Shown: positions 34,215 to 44,491, numbered from the stretch's first letter. The stretch: DNA of 64,000 nt from Melittangium boletus DSM 14713 (GCF_002305855.1 NZ_CP022163.1:4402292-4466291); one strand, 5' to 3'. The notes: a model not told the origin generated them from the letters alone. A program made the numbers and translations.

Positions 34215-35371
34215 GGCGCTCCCGTCATGGACTCGAGCAGGCGCACCAGGGACTGCTTTTCCTCGTCGGTGAGGTCCAGGGGTTGGATGGTCACGGAGAC
34301 CACGCCCGCGTATTTGCCCGGGGCCTCGCCGCCCTTGTTGTACAGCTCCACCACGTCCAGGAGCGTCTTCACCTCGCCCGTGTGCATGTAGGGCGCCGTG
34401 AGGGTCACGTTGCGCAGCGTGGGCGTCTTGTAGGCGCCTTCCAGCTCGCCGGCCTTCTCGGTCAGGTCGCTGCGCAGGCGCTGCAGCCGCGTCGACTCGG
34501 CGCCGATGGGCGCGTCGCTGTAGGGCCCCGCCGAGTTGAACGCCCACGTCAGCATGGGGTCCGCCCCCGCCGCCACGCCGCGCTGGCCCTCGCTCAGGTC
34601 TTCCACGCCGATGTTGTGGAACTGCTCGTCGCTGAGCATGGGGCCCTTGTGACACGCGGCGCACTGGCCCTTGCGCACGAACGTCTTGAGGCCCAGGTAC
34701 GCCGGATCCTTCTCCTGCGTGCCGGCCTCCACCGCCGCGATGAAGCGCCGCACGTCCTGATCGAAGGGCGCGTCGTTGCGCACCAGCGTGCGCTCGTAGG
34801 CGGCGATGACCTTGCCGAAGTGGGCCAGCAACTGGTCATCGTCCGTCTCCTCCTCGGGCGTCTTGCCGAAGAGGGCGCGGTACTCCTCCGCGTAGGCCTC
34901 GCTCAGCCGCGCGCGCAGGATGGCGGGGTTGCTGGCCATCTCCACCGGGTTGAGCAGCGGCAGCAGCGCCTGGTTCCACAGCCGGTCCGCGCGCCCGTCC
35001 CACATGTACCAGGTGCTGTAGGCGGCGTTGATGACGGTGGGGGGGTTGCGTCCGGTGCGCTGGCCGAAGCAGCCCTCGGCCGTGGGCGTGTCCACGGTGC
35101 GGCCCTCGCCGTCGTGGCAGCTCTGGCAGGAGATGGTGCCGCAGCCCGACAGGAGCGGATCCTTGAAGAGCCGCAGCCCCAGCGCCGCCGCCGCGGGTTG
35201 GTTCTCGAGGCGGTTGGTGGGATCCGCGGGAGGCGTGCGCGTGGGCGAATGCAGGCTGCTGAGCAGCTCGAATTCGTCGGCGGTGGGAAAGGGCTCCTCG
35301 CTCGTACAGGCCACGAGGCCGCCGGAGAGAGCGCCCGCCAGCAGCCAGGTGCACAGGGAGTGACGATTCAT
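34211..35371 (-). CDS. Di-heme cytochrome-c peroxidase / MauG-like, lipoprotein
   Basis: A 386-residue exported protein (MNRHSLCTWLLAGALSGGLVAC, lipobox LVAC). Two c-type heme motifs are present: SCQSCH (N-terminal, peroxidatic domain) and CAACHKGP (C-terminal, electron-transferring domain). PTLRNVTLTAPYMHTGEVKTLLDVV is the conserved distal Met/His region of CcpA/MauG proteins. These reduce hydrogen peroxide in the periplasm with electrons from small cytochromes, or oxidise protein substrates in the MauG branch. The start at 35371 (MNRHSLC) is preferred over 35404, which adds 11 residues. No maturation genes are adjacent. Confidence 0.93.
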   Translation of the reverse strand: MNRHSLCTWLLAGALSGGLVACTSEEPFPTADEFELLSSLHSPTRTPPADPTNRLENQPAAAALGLRLFKDPLLSGCGTISCQSCHDGEGRTVDTPTAEGCFGQRTGRNPPTVINAAYSTWYMWDGRADRLWNQALLPLLNPVEMASNPAILRARLSEAYAEEYRALFGKTPEEETDDDQLLAHFGKVIAAYERTLVRNDAPFDQDVRRFIAAVEAGTQEKDPAYLGLKTFVRKGQCAACHKGPMLSDEQFHNIGVEDLSEGQRGVAAGADPMLTWAFNSAGPYSDAPIGAESTRLQRLRSDLTEKAGELEGAYKTPTLRNVTLTAPYMHTGEVKTLLDVVELYNKGGEAPGKYAGVVSVTIQPLDLTDEEKQSLVRLLESMTGAP

Positions 35372-35525
35372 CAACGTGTTCTTCCTCGTCTCGCGCGAAG
35401 GCATGCGGAGCGGGTCGCGCGCCCCACGGCCGTGAACACTGTAACCCGTGGATATCCCGTTGGACCACCCTCCCCGGGACCGCTCGGAGTGAGCGGGGAG
35501 TGTGGGGCGACGGCCGCTTGTCCGC

Positions 35526-36437
35526 CTAGTCGGCCTCGGCCGTGACGAAGGAGGCGCCCACGAGCAGCCGCAGCGTGGGCAGGTCGATGGCCGTGCCCAC
35601 GCCGGGGCCGCCCAGGAAGAAGAGGTCCACGCTCGGCACCAGGTGCTTGCGCACCCCCACCAGGAACTCCGCGCTGGGCCGTCCTCCCTGCAGGGGCAGG
35701 TTGAGCAGCATGCTCACCTCGGGCCGGGTGGCGGTGTCGTTCTCGCCGCGCGAGGTGACGGTGGCGCCCAGGCGCACCTCGTTGCCCAGCACGTCATGGG
35801 GCCGGGAGGTGAGGGCGGTGAAGTCCTGGCGCGGCCGGAGCAGGAGGCTCACCTCGCCGCCCACCTGGTAGCCCTCGGCGGCGATGCCCGCCTGCAACCG
35901 GGGCAGGAACAGATAGGCCTCTCGTCCGAGCAGCCGCGCCTGGCCCACGGGCAGGGCCGCCGTGAGTTCCGCGGCCACGTTCAAGGGGGAGCCGTCCCGG
36001 GTGCGCCAGGGCGCCACGCGCGCCGAGGCCCAGGCCGCCTCCAACCCTCCGCCATTGGGAGGACTCATGCCGAGCACGGACTGGCCCTGTTGGCCGAGGA
36101 TGTAGGCCAGGTGGGTGCCCACCTGCAGCCAGGGCCGCACGCCGACGGCGGCGGTGAGCTGGCCCGTCAGCTTGTTCTCCACCAGGGAGACCGAGGTGAT
36201 CCCCGGGTCCCACGTCCGGGCGAAGTTGAGCGGCAGGCGCTCGTAGTGGCTCTGCACGGACACGCGCGCCACGCCCGGCTCCAGGGAGCGGCCCGTGCCC
36301 ACCACGAGCGAACCCATGCCCGAGGTGTCGAAGTGCAGGCGCTCGAGCGCGAAGACGGGCAGGGTCCTTGGCTGCTGGGCTGCGCTCATCCCGGGCGCGA
36401 GGAGCGCACCGAGGAGAACCATCCATCGAGAAGCCAT
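35526..36437 (-). CDS. Predicted outer-membrane beta-barrel protein
   Basis: A 303-residue protein with a signal peptide (MASRWMVLLGALLAPGMSAAQ). The mature part alternates hydrophobic and polar residues in strand-like runs (VARVSVQSHYERLPL, LNVAAELTAALPVG, EVRLGATVTSRGEND), consistent with a barrel. Adjacent to the chemosensory operon but divergent from it. Start at 36437 rather than 36470, which lacks a signal sequence at its N-terminus. No specific family is recognised; related proteins in myxobacteria are annotated as hypothetical. Confidence 0.75.
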   Translation of the reverse strand: MASRWMVLLGALLAPGMSAAQQPRTLPVFALERLHFDTSGMGSLVVGTGRSLEPGVARVSVQSHYERLPLNFARTWDPGITSVSLVENKLTGQLTAAVGVRPWLQVGTHLAYILGQQGQSVLGMSPPNGGGLEAAWASARVAPWRTRDGSPLNVAAELTAALPVGQARLLGREAYLFLPRLQAGIAAEGYQVGGEVSLLLRPRQDFTALTSRPHDVLGNEVRLGATVTSRGENDTATRPEVSMLLNLPLQGGRPSAEFLVGVRKHLVPSVDLFFLGGPGVGTAIDLPTLRLLVGASFVTAEAD

Positions 36438-36691
36438 GTCGCCGGAGACCCCCGTGAAGAAGGAGGTCATCTTTCGCGGAAGCCGACGCGGCTCGCAAGT
36501 CCGTCACCCAACACTTCAGCGCCCTCGGAGGCCATGGCGCCGTGGCTGGATTGACCTCCACTGGGCACTGAACGATACGAAAGCTCCCGGACCCGGCAGA
36601 CAGTTGACCCGTGCGTTAACAAGTTTCTCGGAGTTACAGCTCTTCCCGGTTTGGAAGGCGCGCCCCCCGCTGAATGACTCCAGGGAAAACC
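36438..36691. promoter_or_regulatory. Divergent promoter of the chemosensory operon
   Basis: About 250 bases between the outer-membrane protein gene and the first chemosensory gene, AT-richer around 36600-36640. The promoter of the six-gene operon should lie here; TTGACC at 36604-36609 could be a -35 element but no convincing -10 follows at the right distance. Confidence 0.35.
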
Positions 36692-37072
36692 ATGGCCCGC
36701 ATCCTCGTCATTGATGACAGCCCCACGGTCGCGTTGTCGATGTCCCGCCTGCTGCTGAGCGATGGGCACCTCGTGGAGACCGTCAGTGACGTGCGGGAGC
36801 TGCCGGTCTACCTGCGCGACTCGCGGCCGGATTTGATCCTCCTGGACCTGGAGATGCCGTCCCTGCCGGGCGTGGAGTGGGCGGCGTTCATGCGCCGCTG
36901 CTACCAGCAGCGCCTCTCGCTCATCATCCATTCGTGCCAGCCGTGGGGAAAGCTGGAGGCCGCGGCGCAGACGGTGGGCGCGGTGGGCATCATTCCCAAG
37001 GGCGCCTCCTCGGATGCCGCGCGCTGCATCATTAATAGTGCCTTGCGCCGCACGGCGAGGCCCATGGGATGA
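36692..37072 (+). CDS. CheY-like response regulator of the chemosensory operon
   Basis: A 126-residue single receiver domain. ARILVIDDSPTVALSM gives the acidic pair, Asp52 lies in LILLDLEMP, and GIIPKGASS gives the Lys. First gene of a six-gene operon whose next start overlaps its stop as ATGA. The ATG at 36692 is preferred over 36674 (MTPGKT extension). It probably carries the phosphate from the CheA hybrid to a target; whether that is motility or another output such as gene expression is not shown by the sequence. Confidence 0.9.
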   Translation: MARILVIDDSPTVALSMSRLLLSDGHLVETVSDVRELPVYLRDSRPDLILLDLEMPSLPGVEWAAFMRRCYQQRLSLIIHSCQPWGKLEAAAQTVGAVGIIPKGASSDAARCIINSALRRTARPMG

Positions 37073-37470
37073 ACGAAGCGCTCGTGCGCGTCCACACCGG
37101 GCGCCAACGCTGGCTGGTGCGGGTGGCGGACCTGCAGGAGGTCGTCCCGATGATGTCGCTGGGGCGCGTCGAGGGCCAGGACGGGGCGTGCCGGGGCGTG
37201 CTCAACCTGCGCGGCGAGCTGGTGCCGGTGTTCGATGGCGCCGGACGGGACGCGCCGCTCGAGCCCTCGCGCCTCATCCTCGTGCTGCGCGAGCGCGCGG
37301 GCACGCGCGTGGGGCTCATCGTGGACGAGGCCCATGACGTGCTCCTGCTGCCCGAGGAGCGGTTGACGCCCCGTCCGGTGGGCGGCGGCCGCCCGCGCCG
37401 GATGGCGCTCGTGGACGAGGAGTTCTTCACGGTGCTGGAGCCCGACGAGGTGGCGGCCCATGGCGGTTGA
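37069..37470 (+). CDS. cheW: CheW-like coupling protein
   Basis: A 133-residue CheW domain protein. LVRVADLQEVVPM and GVLNLRGELVPVFD are the core CheW segments. The start overlaps the previous stop by four bases (ATGA). It would couple receptor to kinase. It is one of two CheW-like proteins in the operon, and the shorter, so the pair may form different contacts with the receptor and CheA. Confidence 0.88.
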   Translation: MNEALVRVHTGRQRWLVRVADLQEVVPMMSLGRVEGQDGACRGVLNLRGELVPVFDGAGRDAPLEPSRLILVLRERAGTRVGLIVDEAHDVLLLPEERLTPRPVGGGRPRRMALVDEEFFTVLEPDEVAAHGG

Positions 37471-37960
37471 TCCCGTCGAGGCGCTGCTCGAGCGGCGTGC
37501 CGCCCGCTACGCGCGCCCAGGTGCTCCCGTCCTGACGACGGTGGTGGAGTACGCGGCCTTCGGTCGGGGCTCGGGCCATTACGCGCTGCCGCTCGTGTCG
37601 TTGCGCGAGGTCCGGCCGCTGCGGCATCTGGCGCGCGTCCCCGGGGCCTCGCCCGTGGTGGCCGGCGTCTTCCAGTTCCGGGGAGAGTTGCTGAGCGCGC
37701 ATGACCTGGCCGCGTGGCTGGGCACGGGGCCGGGGGCTCGCGCCGAGTGGGTGCTGGTGGTGGAGCACGCGGGGGCGCGCCTGGGCCTGCTGGCGGACAC
37801 CCTGGCCGGCATCGAGCGGTTGGGCGCCTCGGAATGGAGCGCGGTGCCGGTGACGCTGGGGGAGCGCGGCGCGTGTTTTCGCGGAGTGCTCGGAGGCCAG
37901 CGCCTGTTGCTCGAGCCCGAGCGGCTTTTCTCCACGCCCGCCTTCTTCCGCGCCTTCTGA
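37460..37960 (+). CDS. cheW: Second CheW-like coupling protein
   Basis: A 166-residue CheW domain protein with an N-terminal ~30-residue extension. [44 protein letters not shown] and [14 protein letters not shown] are CheW features. It overlaps the preceding gene by 11 bases. Two CheW proteins beside one receptor are typical of some myxobacterial Che clusters (for example Frz-type), where one can act as a scaffold or alternative coupler. Confidence 0.87.
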   Translation: MAVDPVEALLERRAARYARPGAPVLTTVVEYAAFGRGSGHYALPLVSLREVRPLRHLARVPGASPVVAGVFQFRGELLSAHDLAAWLGTGPGARAEWVLVVEHAGARLGLLADTLAGIERLGASEWSAVPVTLGERGACFRGVLGGQRLLLEPERLFSTPAFFRAF

Positions 37961-37994
37961 ATCCTTCCCCGTCTTCCCCCAGAGAGGATGTCCC

Positions 37995-39419
37995 ATGCCT
38001 TCCCCCTCCCCGCGTGTCGCCGATGGCCGTCTGGGTTCCGCCGCCGAGGAGCTCGAGCGGCGCAAGCGCGTGCTGGGCTTCTCCGACACGGACGCCCGGC
38101 ACCTGGCCGACTTCCGCCCCGTGGCCGAGGCGAGCAATGGCGCCGTCGTCGAGCGCTTCTACGAGCACCTGATGTCGCACGAGGAGATGCGCTCGCACTT
38201 CCAGAGTCCCCAGCACATCGAGGCGCTCAAGCGGGCCCAGTCGCAGTACTTCCTGGAGCTCTTCGGAGGCGCGTATGACCCCGCCTACGTGGAGAACCGG
38301 CTGCGCGTGGGCCGGGCCCATGAGCGGATCGGCCTGGGGCCCCTGTGGTACGTGGGCGCCTATAGCCAGTACCTCTGCTCGCTCATCCCGTTGGTGCTCG
38401 AGCGCGGTGGCCTCGATCCCTCCGACTCCCTGTCCGGGACGCTCCAGGCCCTGGTGAAGATCGTCAACCTGGACATGTCGCTCGCCATCGACACGTACAT
38501 CGAGGCGATGACGGACCGGGAGGCCTCGCAGGTGGGCCGCTTCGTGAGCGCGCTGGAGAGCATGTCCGCGAGCCTGTCCTCGTCCTCGGGGGACATCCTC
38601 GACGCCACGTCGCGGCAGATGGGCGCCGCCCACCGGCAGGCGAGCTCCATCGCCGAGGTGACGAGCGCCCTGTCCGAGCTGCGGCTCACCTCGATGCAGG
38701 CGCTGGAGAAGGCCGAGGGCGTCATCACCGTGTCCGAGCGCTCCATCGAGTCCTCGCGCCTGGGGGGCCAGGCGGTGGAGGCCTGCATCCAGGGCATGCG
38801 GGAGATCCGCGAGCAGGTGGAGGCCATCGCGGACAAGATTCTCTCGCTGAGCGAGCAGACGCAGCAGATTGGAGAGATCATCGCCTCGGTGAATGAAATC
38901 ACCGAGCAGTCCAAGCTGCTGGCGCTCAACGCCGCCATCGAGGCGGCCCGCGCGGGCGAGCATGGGCGGGGCTTCTCGGTGGTGGCCACGGAGATCCGCA
39001 GCCTGGCGGATCAGTCCAAACAGGCCACGGTGCAGGTGCGCAAGCTGCTCGGCAGCATCCAGTCGGCGACGAACTCGGCGGTGGTGGCCACCGAGGCGGG
39101 CACGCGCAAGGTGGAGGCCGGGGTGGAGCTGGCCAACCGGGCGGGCCAGAGCATCCAGCAGTTGGGCGGCAGCATCGAGGAGTCCTCGTCGGCCGCGCGG
39201 CTCATCGCCAGCGCCGCGCGTCAGCAGACGGCCGGTGTGCAGCAGGTGGCGGACGCCATGGTGGACATCCGCGACGCCATGAACAGCACCCTCATGAGCC
39301 TGGGCCAGACGGAGACGTCCGCCCACCAGCTCAATGACCTGACCCAGAGCGTCAACCAGCTCGTGGATTCGTTCTCGAGGCCCAAACAGCCCAAGGCGCC
39401 CGAATACCGTCTGGCGTGA
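37995..39419 (+). CDS. Globin-coupled methyl-accepting chemoreceptor (HemAT-like)
   Basis: A 474-residue soluble receptor. Residues ~20-180 form a sensor globin ([14 protein letters not shown], then [26 protein letters not shown] with proximal His109). The C-terminal half is an MCP signalling domain whose hairpin tip is [35 protein letters not shown]. No TM helix, so it senses cytoplasmic oxygen, or another haem ligand such as NO, via the heme. Globin-coupled sensors of the HemAT class drive aerotaxis in Bacillus and Halobacterium. A cytoplasmic receptor fits an operon with its own CheA, two CheW and CheB. Confidence 0.95.
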   Translation: MPSPSPRVADGRLGSAAEELERRKRVLGFSDTDARHLADFRPVAEASNGAVVERFYEHLMSHEEMRSHFQSPQHIEALKRAQSQYFLELFGGAYDPAYVENRLRVGRAHERIGLGPLWYVGAYSQYLCSLIPLVLERGGLDPSDSLSGTLQALVKIVNLDMSLAIDTYIEAMTDREASQVGRFVSALESMSASLSSSSGDILDATSRQMGAAHRQASSIAEVTSALSELRLTSMQALEKAEGVITVSERSIESSRLGGQAVEACIQGMREIREQVEAIADKILSLSEQTQQIGEIIASVNEITEQSKLLALNAAIEAARAGEHGRGFSVVATEIRSLADQSKQATVQVRKLLGSIQSATNSAVVATEAGTRKVEAGVELANRAGQSIQQLGGSIEESSSAARLIASAARQQTAGVQQVADAMVDIRDAMNSTLMSLGQTETSAHQLNDLTQSVNQLVDSFSRPKQPKAPEYRLA

Positions 39420-41602
39420 CTCCGCCCGCCATGGCCCCGACGATGGAGGAGTTGGACCTGGCCATCCAGGTGTCATTCGCCGCCGAGGCGAAGGACCTCT
39501 TGCGCCAGGTGGAGCGCGCGCTGCATGGCCTGGTCGGAGGCGACCCCGCGGAGCGCGGACCTCGCTGCCGGGACATGCTGCGCGGGCTGCACACCCTCAA
39601 GGGCGCGGCGGCCGCGGCGGGCAGGGACGCGGTGGCCCGCGGCGCGCATGCGCTGGAGGACCAGGTGCGTGGCGTGCAGGAGGGCCGGACGCTCCTGGAA
39701 GGCGCGGGGCTCGATGCGCTCTTCGCGGGACTCGAGCACGTCTACGAGGTCCTGGGTCCGGGGCCCTCGGCGCCGGCCTTCGAGGAGCAGCAGGGAACAC
39801 CAGGGGAAGGCCCGGCGCCCAAGGAGGAGGTGGAGGAACTGCTGCGGGTGGCTCCCTCGCGGGTGGAGGCGTTGCACGCGCTGACGGGAGAGCTCGTGCT
39901 CGGCCGGCTGCGCCGGGAGTCCCTGGCGCGGAGGTTGTTGGAGACCCGGGATCGGTTGGGCGAGGCCATGGATCGCTGGCGGGAGCTGGGCGCGCGGCTG
40001 GAGCCCTGCAAGCGCACGCTGCCTCGCGCGCAGTGGGCGGGCGTGAAGGCGGCGCGGGACGCGTGTGGCCCGGCGATGACGAGCGCCTGGAAGATGCTCT
40101 CGGCGGTGGCGCGCGAGGCCCCGGCGCTGCTCGCGCACACGGCGGGGGTGGAGGGGGAACTGGAGGAGGGCATCCGGGAGCTGCGGCTGATGCCCCTGCA
40201 ACCCTTCCTGGAGGAGTACGCGCGGGTGGCGAGGGAGGCGGCGCGCGCGTGCGGCAAGGACGTCCGCCTGGAGGTGCGCGCGGCCGGGGCGGAGGTGGAC
40301 CGCGGGGTGCTCATGCGGCTGCGCGACGTGCTGTTGCACCTGGTGCGCAACGCCGTGGTCCACGGGGTGGAGTCCCCCGAGCGGCGGCGCGAGCGGGGCA
40401 AGCCGGAGGCGGGCACGCTCACCCTGGAGGCGCGGTGCGAGGGGGCGCGGGCCTTCCTGCGCGTGGCGGACGACGGGGCGGGCGTGGACGTGGAGCGGGT
40501 GCTCCAGCGCGCCCGGGAGCTGGACGGGGGGGCGGCGCCGCGCGACACCTCGCCCGAGGCACTGCTGGCCCTGCTCAGCCGGCCGGGCTTCTCCACACGG
40601 GACGAGGTGGACGCCCTGGCGGGCCGGGGGGTGGGGCTGGACGTGGTGGCGAACATCCTCCGGGGGCTGGAGGGACAGTGGCGGCTCGAGCACGTGCCGG
40701 GGCGGGGCACGGCCTTCCTGTTGGAGGTCCCCGTGTCCGCCTCCACGCACCGGGGGTTGGTGGTGCGCGTGGGGGAGGACAGCTTCGGCCTGCTCCTGCA
40801 CCATGTGGAGCGCGTGGTGCGGGTGGGGGCGCGCGACGTGACCGTCCTGGAGGGGCACGCCACGGTGCCCCTGGACGGCCAGCCGGTGGCGCTCGTGGCC
40901 CTGGCCTCGCTCCTGGGCCTCCAGGGGGAGGGCGCACCCGAGGGCCCCAAGCGCACGGGTGTCGTGGTGCGTCAAGGTTCCCGGCGGCTCGTGGTGCTCG
41001 TGGACGACGTGCCGGGCGAGGAGCGTCTGGTCATCAAACCCCTCGGGCCCGCCTTCGCCGGAGCGCCCCTGGTGCTCGGGGGGGCCCTGCAGGCGGATGG
41101 CTCGGTGCTGCCCGTGCTCCAGGTCCCCGCCCTCCTCGACCGGGCGGCGGAAGGGGTGGGGCGGGGGAGTGCCTCGGCGTCCCTCGGACCCCGCTCCGCT
41201 CCAGCGCTAGGCGCGGTGCTGGTGGTGGATGACTCGCCCACCCTGCGCATGCTCCTGCGCAACGTGCTGCGCGCCGCGGGCTTCCCCGTGGTGGTGGCCT
41301 CCGACGGACTCGCCGCCGTCGAGGCGTGGAACCGCCAACCGTTCAGCCTGGTGGTGACGGACCTGGACATGCCCCTGCTGGACGGAGCGGAGCTGTGCCG
41401 CTTCGTGCGCCGCTCCGAGCGGCCCCGGACTCCTGTCATCCTGGTAACCTCCCAGACCGGCGCGGAGGCGCGGCGGCGGGCCCTGGACGTGGGCGTGGAT
41501 GCGTACGTGGTAAAAGGCGAATTCGAGCAGGCCACCTTCCTGCGGTTGGTGCGCAAGCTGACGAACACGGGAGAGCACCTCGTTGAAGCTGCTGTTGGTT
41601 GA
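39416..41602 (+). CDS. cheA: Hybrid CheA histidine kinase with C-terminal receiver
   Basis: A 728-residue CheA. Residues 1-120 are an HPt domain (phosphoacceptor His59 in [13 protein letters not shown]). P3 dimerisation helices follow, then the P4 kinase with N-box [16 protein letters not shown]-box ADDGAGVD and [10 protein letters not shown] CheW-like P5 domain spans ~480-590 and a receiver ~605-720 ([20 protein letters not shown]). The P2 CheY-binding domain appears absent. GTG at 39416 overlaps the MCP stop (GTGA). The receiver may act as a phosphate sink. The ATG at 39431 is the alternative start. Confidence 0.94.
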   Translation: MTPPAMAPTMEELDLAIQVSFAAEAKDLLRQVERALHGLVGGDPAERGPRCRDMLRGLHTLKGAAAAAGRDAVARGAHALEDQVRGVQEGRTLLEGAGLDALFAGLEHVYEVLGPGPSAPAFEEQQGTPGEGPAPKEEVEELLRVAPSRVEALHALTGELVLGRLRRESLARRLLETRDRLGEAMDRWRELGARLEPCKRTLPRAQWAGVKAARDACGPAMTSAWKMLSAVAREAPALLAHTAGVEGELEEGIRELRLMPLQPFLEEYARVAREAARACGKDVRLEVRAAGAEVDRGVLMRLRDVLLHLVRNAVVHGVESPERRRERGKPEAGTLTLEARCEGARAFLRVADDGAGVDVERVLQRARELDGGAAPRDTSPEALLALLSRPGFSTRDEVDALAGRGVGLDVVANILRGLEGQWRLEHVPGRGTAFLLEVPVSASTHRGLVVRVGEDSFGLLLHHVERVVRVGARDVTVLEGHATVPLDGQPVALVALASLLGLQGEGAPEGPKRTGVVVRQGSRRLVVLVDDVPGEERLVIKPLGPAFAGAPLVLGGALQADGSVLPVLQVPALLDRAAEGVGRGSASASLGPRSAPALGAVLVVDDSPTLRMLLRNVLRAAGFPVVVASDGLAAVEAWNRQPFSLVVTDLDMPLLDGAELCRFVRRSERPRTPVILVTSQTGAEARRRALDVGVDAYVVKGEFEQATFLRLVRKLTNTGEHLVEAAVG

Positions 41603-42626
41603 GGACTCGCGCTCCGTCGTCGCGTTTCTCGAGCAGATCCTGCGCCGGGAGCCGGACATCGAGCTATTGCCGCCCGTGGACAATGGCCACGACGCGGTGC
41701 TGGCGGTGCAGCGCTGGAGGCCCCAGCTCGTGTTGATGGACCTGGTGCTCCCCGGGGGAATGGGGGGCGAGGAGGCCATCGCCGCCATCATGGCCACGGC
41801 GCCCTGCCCCATCGTGGTGCTCAGCGGTCAGCTGGCCACGCGCGGGAGGGATCGGACCTTCGAGTCCCTGAGCGCGGGGGCGGTGGACGTCCTGGCCAAA
41901 CCCACCCTGGGCGGCCTGGAGGCGGTGCGGGAGTTCCGCGAGCGGCTGCTGCGCACGGTGCGCACCATGGCTCACGCGCGGGTGACGAGCCGCCGGCGCA
42001 CGTCGCTGCGCGGGCTGCCGGTGCCGCCGAGCCAGATGCCTCCGGTGCCCACCGAGACCCAGCCCTGCGCCCTGCTGGCGATTGGCGGCTCCACGGGCGC
42101 GCCGCCGCTGGTGTACGAGTTGTTGCGCGCGCTGCCCGCTCCCGCGCCCTTCCCGGTGGTGGTGGCGCAGCACATCGTCCACGGCTTCGAGCCGGGCTTC
42201 GCCCAGTGGCTGTGTGCCACGGGGCACACCGTGGAGGTGGCGCGCAGCGGGGACTGGCTGGAGCCGGGCGTCGTGTACGTGTCGCCGGCGGACCGCGACC
42301 TGCTGGTGCGCGGCGGACGGTTGCGCACGCAGCCCTCCAAGGGCGTGGCCCTGCCCTCGGTGAACGTGCTCTTCGAGAGCGTGGCGAGCTTCTACCGGGA
42401 CAGGGCCGTGGGCCTGTTGCTCACGGGCATGGGCGTGGACGGCGCCGAGGGTCTGCTCGCGATGCGCAAGGCGGGGGCCCTGACGGTGGCTCAGGAGGGC
42501 TCGACCTGCGTGGTGGACGGGATGCCGGGGGCGGCGCGGGCGCTTGGCGCGGCACGCCAGTCGCTCACGCCCGCGGGCATGGGCTTGTTGGTGGCGGCCC
42601 TCGCCCGCACGGCCTCGCGGGGCTGA
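41583..42626 (+). CDS. cheB: Chemotaxis methylesterase CheB
   Basis: A 347-residue CheB: N-terminal receiver (Asp53 in LVLMDLVLPGG) and C-terminal methylesterase domain with catalytic Ser170 (AIGGSTGAPP), His197 (VVAQHIVHGFEPGFA) and Asp (TGMGVDGAEGL). The start is TTG at 41583, with GGGAGA ~8 bases upstream; it overlaps CheA by 20 bases. CheB removes methyl groups, or deamidates, from the receptor; no cheR lies in the cluster, so methylation must come from elsewhere or CheB acts as a deamidase. Last gene of the operon. Confidence 0.94.
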   Translation: MKLLLVEDSRSVVAFLEQILRREPDIELLPPVDNGHDAVLAVQRWRPQLVLMDLVLPGGMGGEEAIAAIMATAPCPIVVLSGQLATRGRDRTFESLSAGAVDVLAKPTLGGLEAVREFRERLLRTVRTMAHARVTSRRRTSLRGLPVPPSQMPPVPTETQPCALLAIGGSTGAPPLVYELLRALPAPAPFPVVVAQHIVHGFEPGFAQWLCATGHTVEVARSGDWLEPGVVYVSPADRDLLVRGGRLRTQPSKGVALPSVNVLFESVASFYRDRAVGLLLTGMGVDGAEGLLAMRKAGALTVAQEGSTCVVDGMPGAARALGAARQSLTPAGMGLLVAALARTASRG

Positions 42627-42630
42627 GGCG

Positions 42631-42993
42631 CTACGGCGCCGGGCTGGATACGGACGTGTCGCAATCCGCGCCCGTGCACTTGCCCGCGCACCGCAACTGG
42701 GCGGGATAGGACTCCAGGATGACGCACTCGGTGCCCCCCGTGCACTTCACCCACTCGGTGCAGGCATCGCCCCCCAGGCAGCGCTGATGGCTCACGCCCT
42801 CCAACGTGAAGGACATGCACCCGGTGCCCGCCGGGCAGGGGGGTCCCTCCAGGGAACACTCGGGCGCCTCGGCCATGGAGCGGCCCTCCCGGAGCTGGAG
42901 CCGCCCCCGCGAGGCGGGTTCATCCCCCGTGGAGCTACAGCCCCACAACACACCGCACAGCGCCAGACCCGTCAGCCTTCGTGACATGGACAT
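42631..42993 (-). CDS. Small Cys-rich lipoprotein
   Basis: A 120-residue lipoprotein (MSMSRRLTGLALCGVLWGC, lipobox LWGC). The mature part has many paired cysteines (CSLEGPPCPAGTGCMSF, CTEWVKCTGGTECV, CAGKCTGADC) suggesting a disulfide-knotted fold. ATG at 42993 with AAGGG about 7 bases upstream. Function unknown. It is convergent with cheB and its stop is only 5 bases from the cheB stop. Confidence 0.78.
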   Translation of the reverse strand: MSMSRRLTGLALCGVLWGCSSTGDEPASRGRLQLREGRSMAEAPECSLEGPPCPAGTGCMSFTLEGVSHQRCLGGDACTEWVKCTGGTECVILESYPAQLRCAGKCTGADCDTSVSSPAP

Positions 42994-43069
42994 CGCCTTT
43001 CCCTTCTCCCGTGCCGCCGGAGCAGGATGGCACCCTTTCTTCCCCGCCACGGGCGGGAGGGGCGTGGAT

Positions 43070-44491
43070 GTGAAGACGTGGACGATGAACGGACGCTGGC
43101 TGGCGGCATGGCTCGCCTTGCCACTCACGGGGTGCGCGCTGGGCGGTGTTCGCCAGGTGAAGGTGGACGCGCTGGGCCCCTATGACGACGCGCGGGGCGT
43201 GGAGGTCGAGGTGAAGGGCGAGGTGCCCGATGCGCTCAAGCAGCCGCTCCAGACGTCCTTCCAGGGCGCGGTGGAGGGCCGGGCCCAGCGGCCCGTGGAC
43301 GCGCGAGGGGCTCCCCTGCGCGTGGAGGTGCGCGTGCTGGAAGCCGTCACGCCCGAGTCCTCGCCCACCTCCGACACGGAGCGCGTCGCCGAGCGGGCGC
43401 GCACGGCCTTCGGCCTCACGGCGTTCGAGAAGTCGAGCGGACGGCTCGCGCTGGAGGGCGTGTTGCTGGCGCCCGGGGAGGACAAGCCCCTGGGCCTCGT
43501 GCGGTGGGAGTCAGCGGGGACTCCGGAGACGCTGGCGGCGCGCGGCGGCCGCGAGGCGGGCGAGGCCCTGGGCCAGCGGATGGCCCGGCGGCGCGATGAG
43601 TTCGTCAACCGGCGGGCGGCGGACGAGCGGCTGTTCCTCACGCCCACGGCGCTCACGTTGGAGCCCGGCGAGCTGGTGCTGAGCAATGACGAGCTGTTGC
43701 TCTTCCGGCTGGGCGTGGGCCTGGGCCGGCGCGTGCAGGTGGACATGTGGGGCGGGGCGCTGCCCATTCCGGCGGCCGGAGGCGTGCCGCTCTTCCTCAT
43801 CCACGCGGCGGGAGGCGCGGGCGCGGCGGGAATCGGCGTCCTGGGCACGTTCGACCTGGGCCTCAAGGTGAAGGTGCTCGAGGAGTCGCGCTACGTGCCG
43901 GGCCTGGCCGTCTCCTATGACTTCCTCAATGTCTTCGCGGGAGCGATTGGCGGCGGGGGCGTGGTGATCGCCGGCAATGGGGTGTTGGTGGAGGGCGCGG
44001 CGGGCGCGGCGGGCGCCAACCTCCAGTTCAACCTCTTCAGCCTCGTGGCGGCCAAGCACTTCGGGGACTTCCAGCTCACGGCGGGGGCGTACCTGCTCGA
44101 CAACCACCACCTCATCCCCCAGGGCGCGGCCGTCGTGGTGGGCGCGGGGGGCAACGTGGAGGACGGCAACGGTGGCATTGCCGATGGACAGCGTCTGCCG
44201 CGCCTGCCGACCTATGTGCAAGGTTTCGTCGGGGCCCAGTACGTGCTCGGGCCCCACAGCGAGCTGGCGGCCGAGTTCCTCCCGCGCGCGCCCTTCGAGC
44301 AGTCCATTCTCACCACGGGGGTGCGTTGGTTGGTGGGGGGCTCGGAGCCGCGAGGGCCGCTGGCGGCGGATCGGCTGCGCGTGCGGTTGGACCTGGCGGC
44401 GCTCTGGGTCTACCTGCCCCAGACGCCCGAGGGCAATGGGGGTCACCCCTTCCCCCTGCCCTGGGTGGGCGTGGGTCTGTACAAGCTCTGA
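43070..44491 (+). CDS. Large secreted lipoprotein / barrel-like protein
   Basis: A 473-residue protein. GTG at 43070 preceded by GGGAGGGG at 43055-43062 (7-base gap) is preferred; ATG at 43085 lacks a ribosome binding site. Signal MKTWTMNGRWLAAWLALPLTGC has lipobox LTGC. The first ~200 residues are charged and helical (SDTERVAERARTAFGLTAFEKS); from ~220 the sequence becomes glycine-rich and strand-like (GLAVSYDFLNVFAGAIGGGGVVI, HFGDFQLTAGAYLLDNHHLIPQG), as in outer-membrane barrels. No known family. Divergent from the small lipoprotein gene. Confidence 0.78.
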   Translation: MKTWTMNGRWLAAWLALPLTGCALGGVRQVKVDALGPYDDARGVEVEVKGEVPDALKQPLQTSFQGAVEGRAQRPVDARGAPLRVEVRVLEAVTPESSPTSDTERVAERARTAFGLTAFEKSSGRLALEGVLLAPGEDKPLGLVRWESAGTPETLAARGGREAGEALGQRMARRRDEFVNRRAADERLFLTPTALTLEPGELVLSNDELLLFRLGVGLGRRVQVDMWGGALPIPAAGGVPLFLIHAAGGAGAAGIGVLGTFDLGLKVKVLEESRYVPGLAVSYDFLNVFAGAIGGGGVVIAGNGVLVEGAAGAAGANLQFNLFSLVAAKHFGDFQLTAGAYLLDNHHLIPQGAAVVVGAGGNVEDGNGGIADGQRLPRLPTYVQGFVGAQYVLGPHSELAAEFLPRAPFEQSILTTGVRWLVGGSEPRGPLAADRLRVRLDLAALWVYLPQTPEGNGGHPFPLPWVGVGLYKL

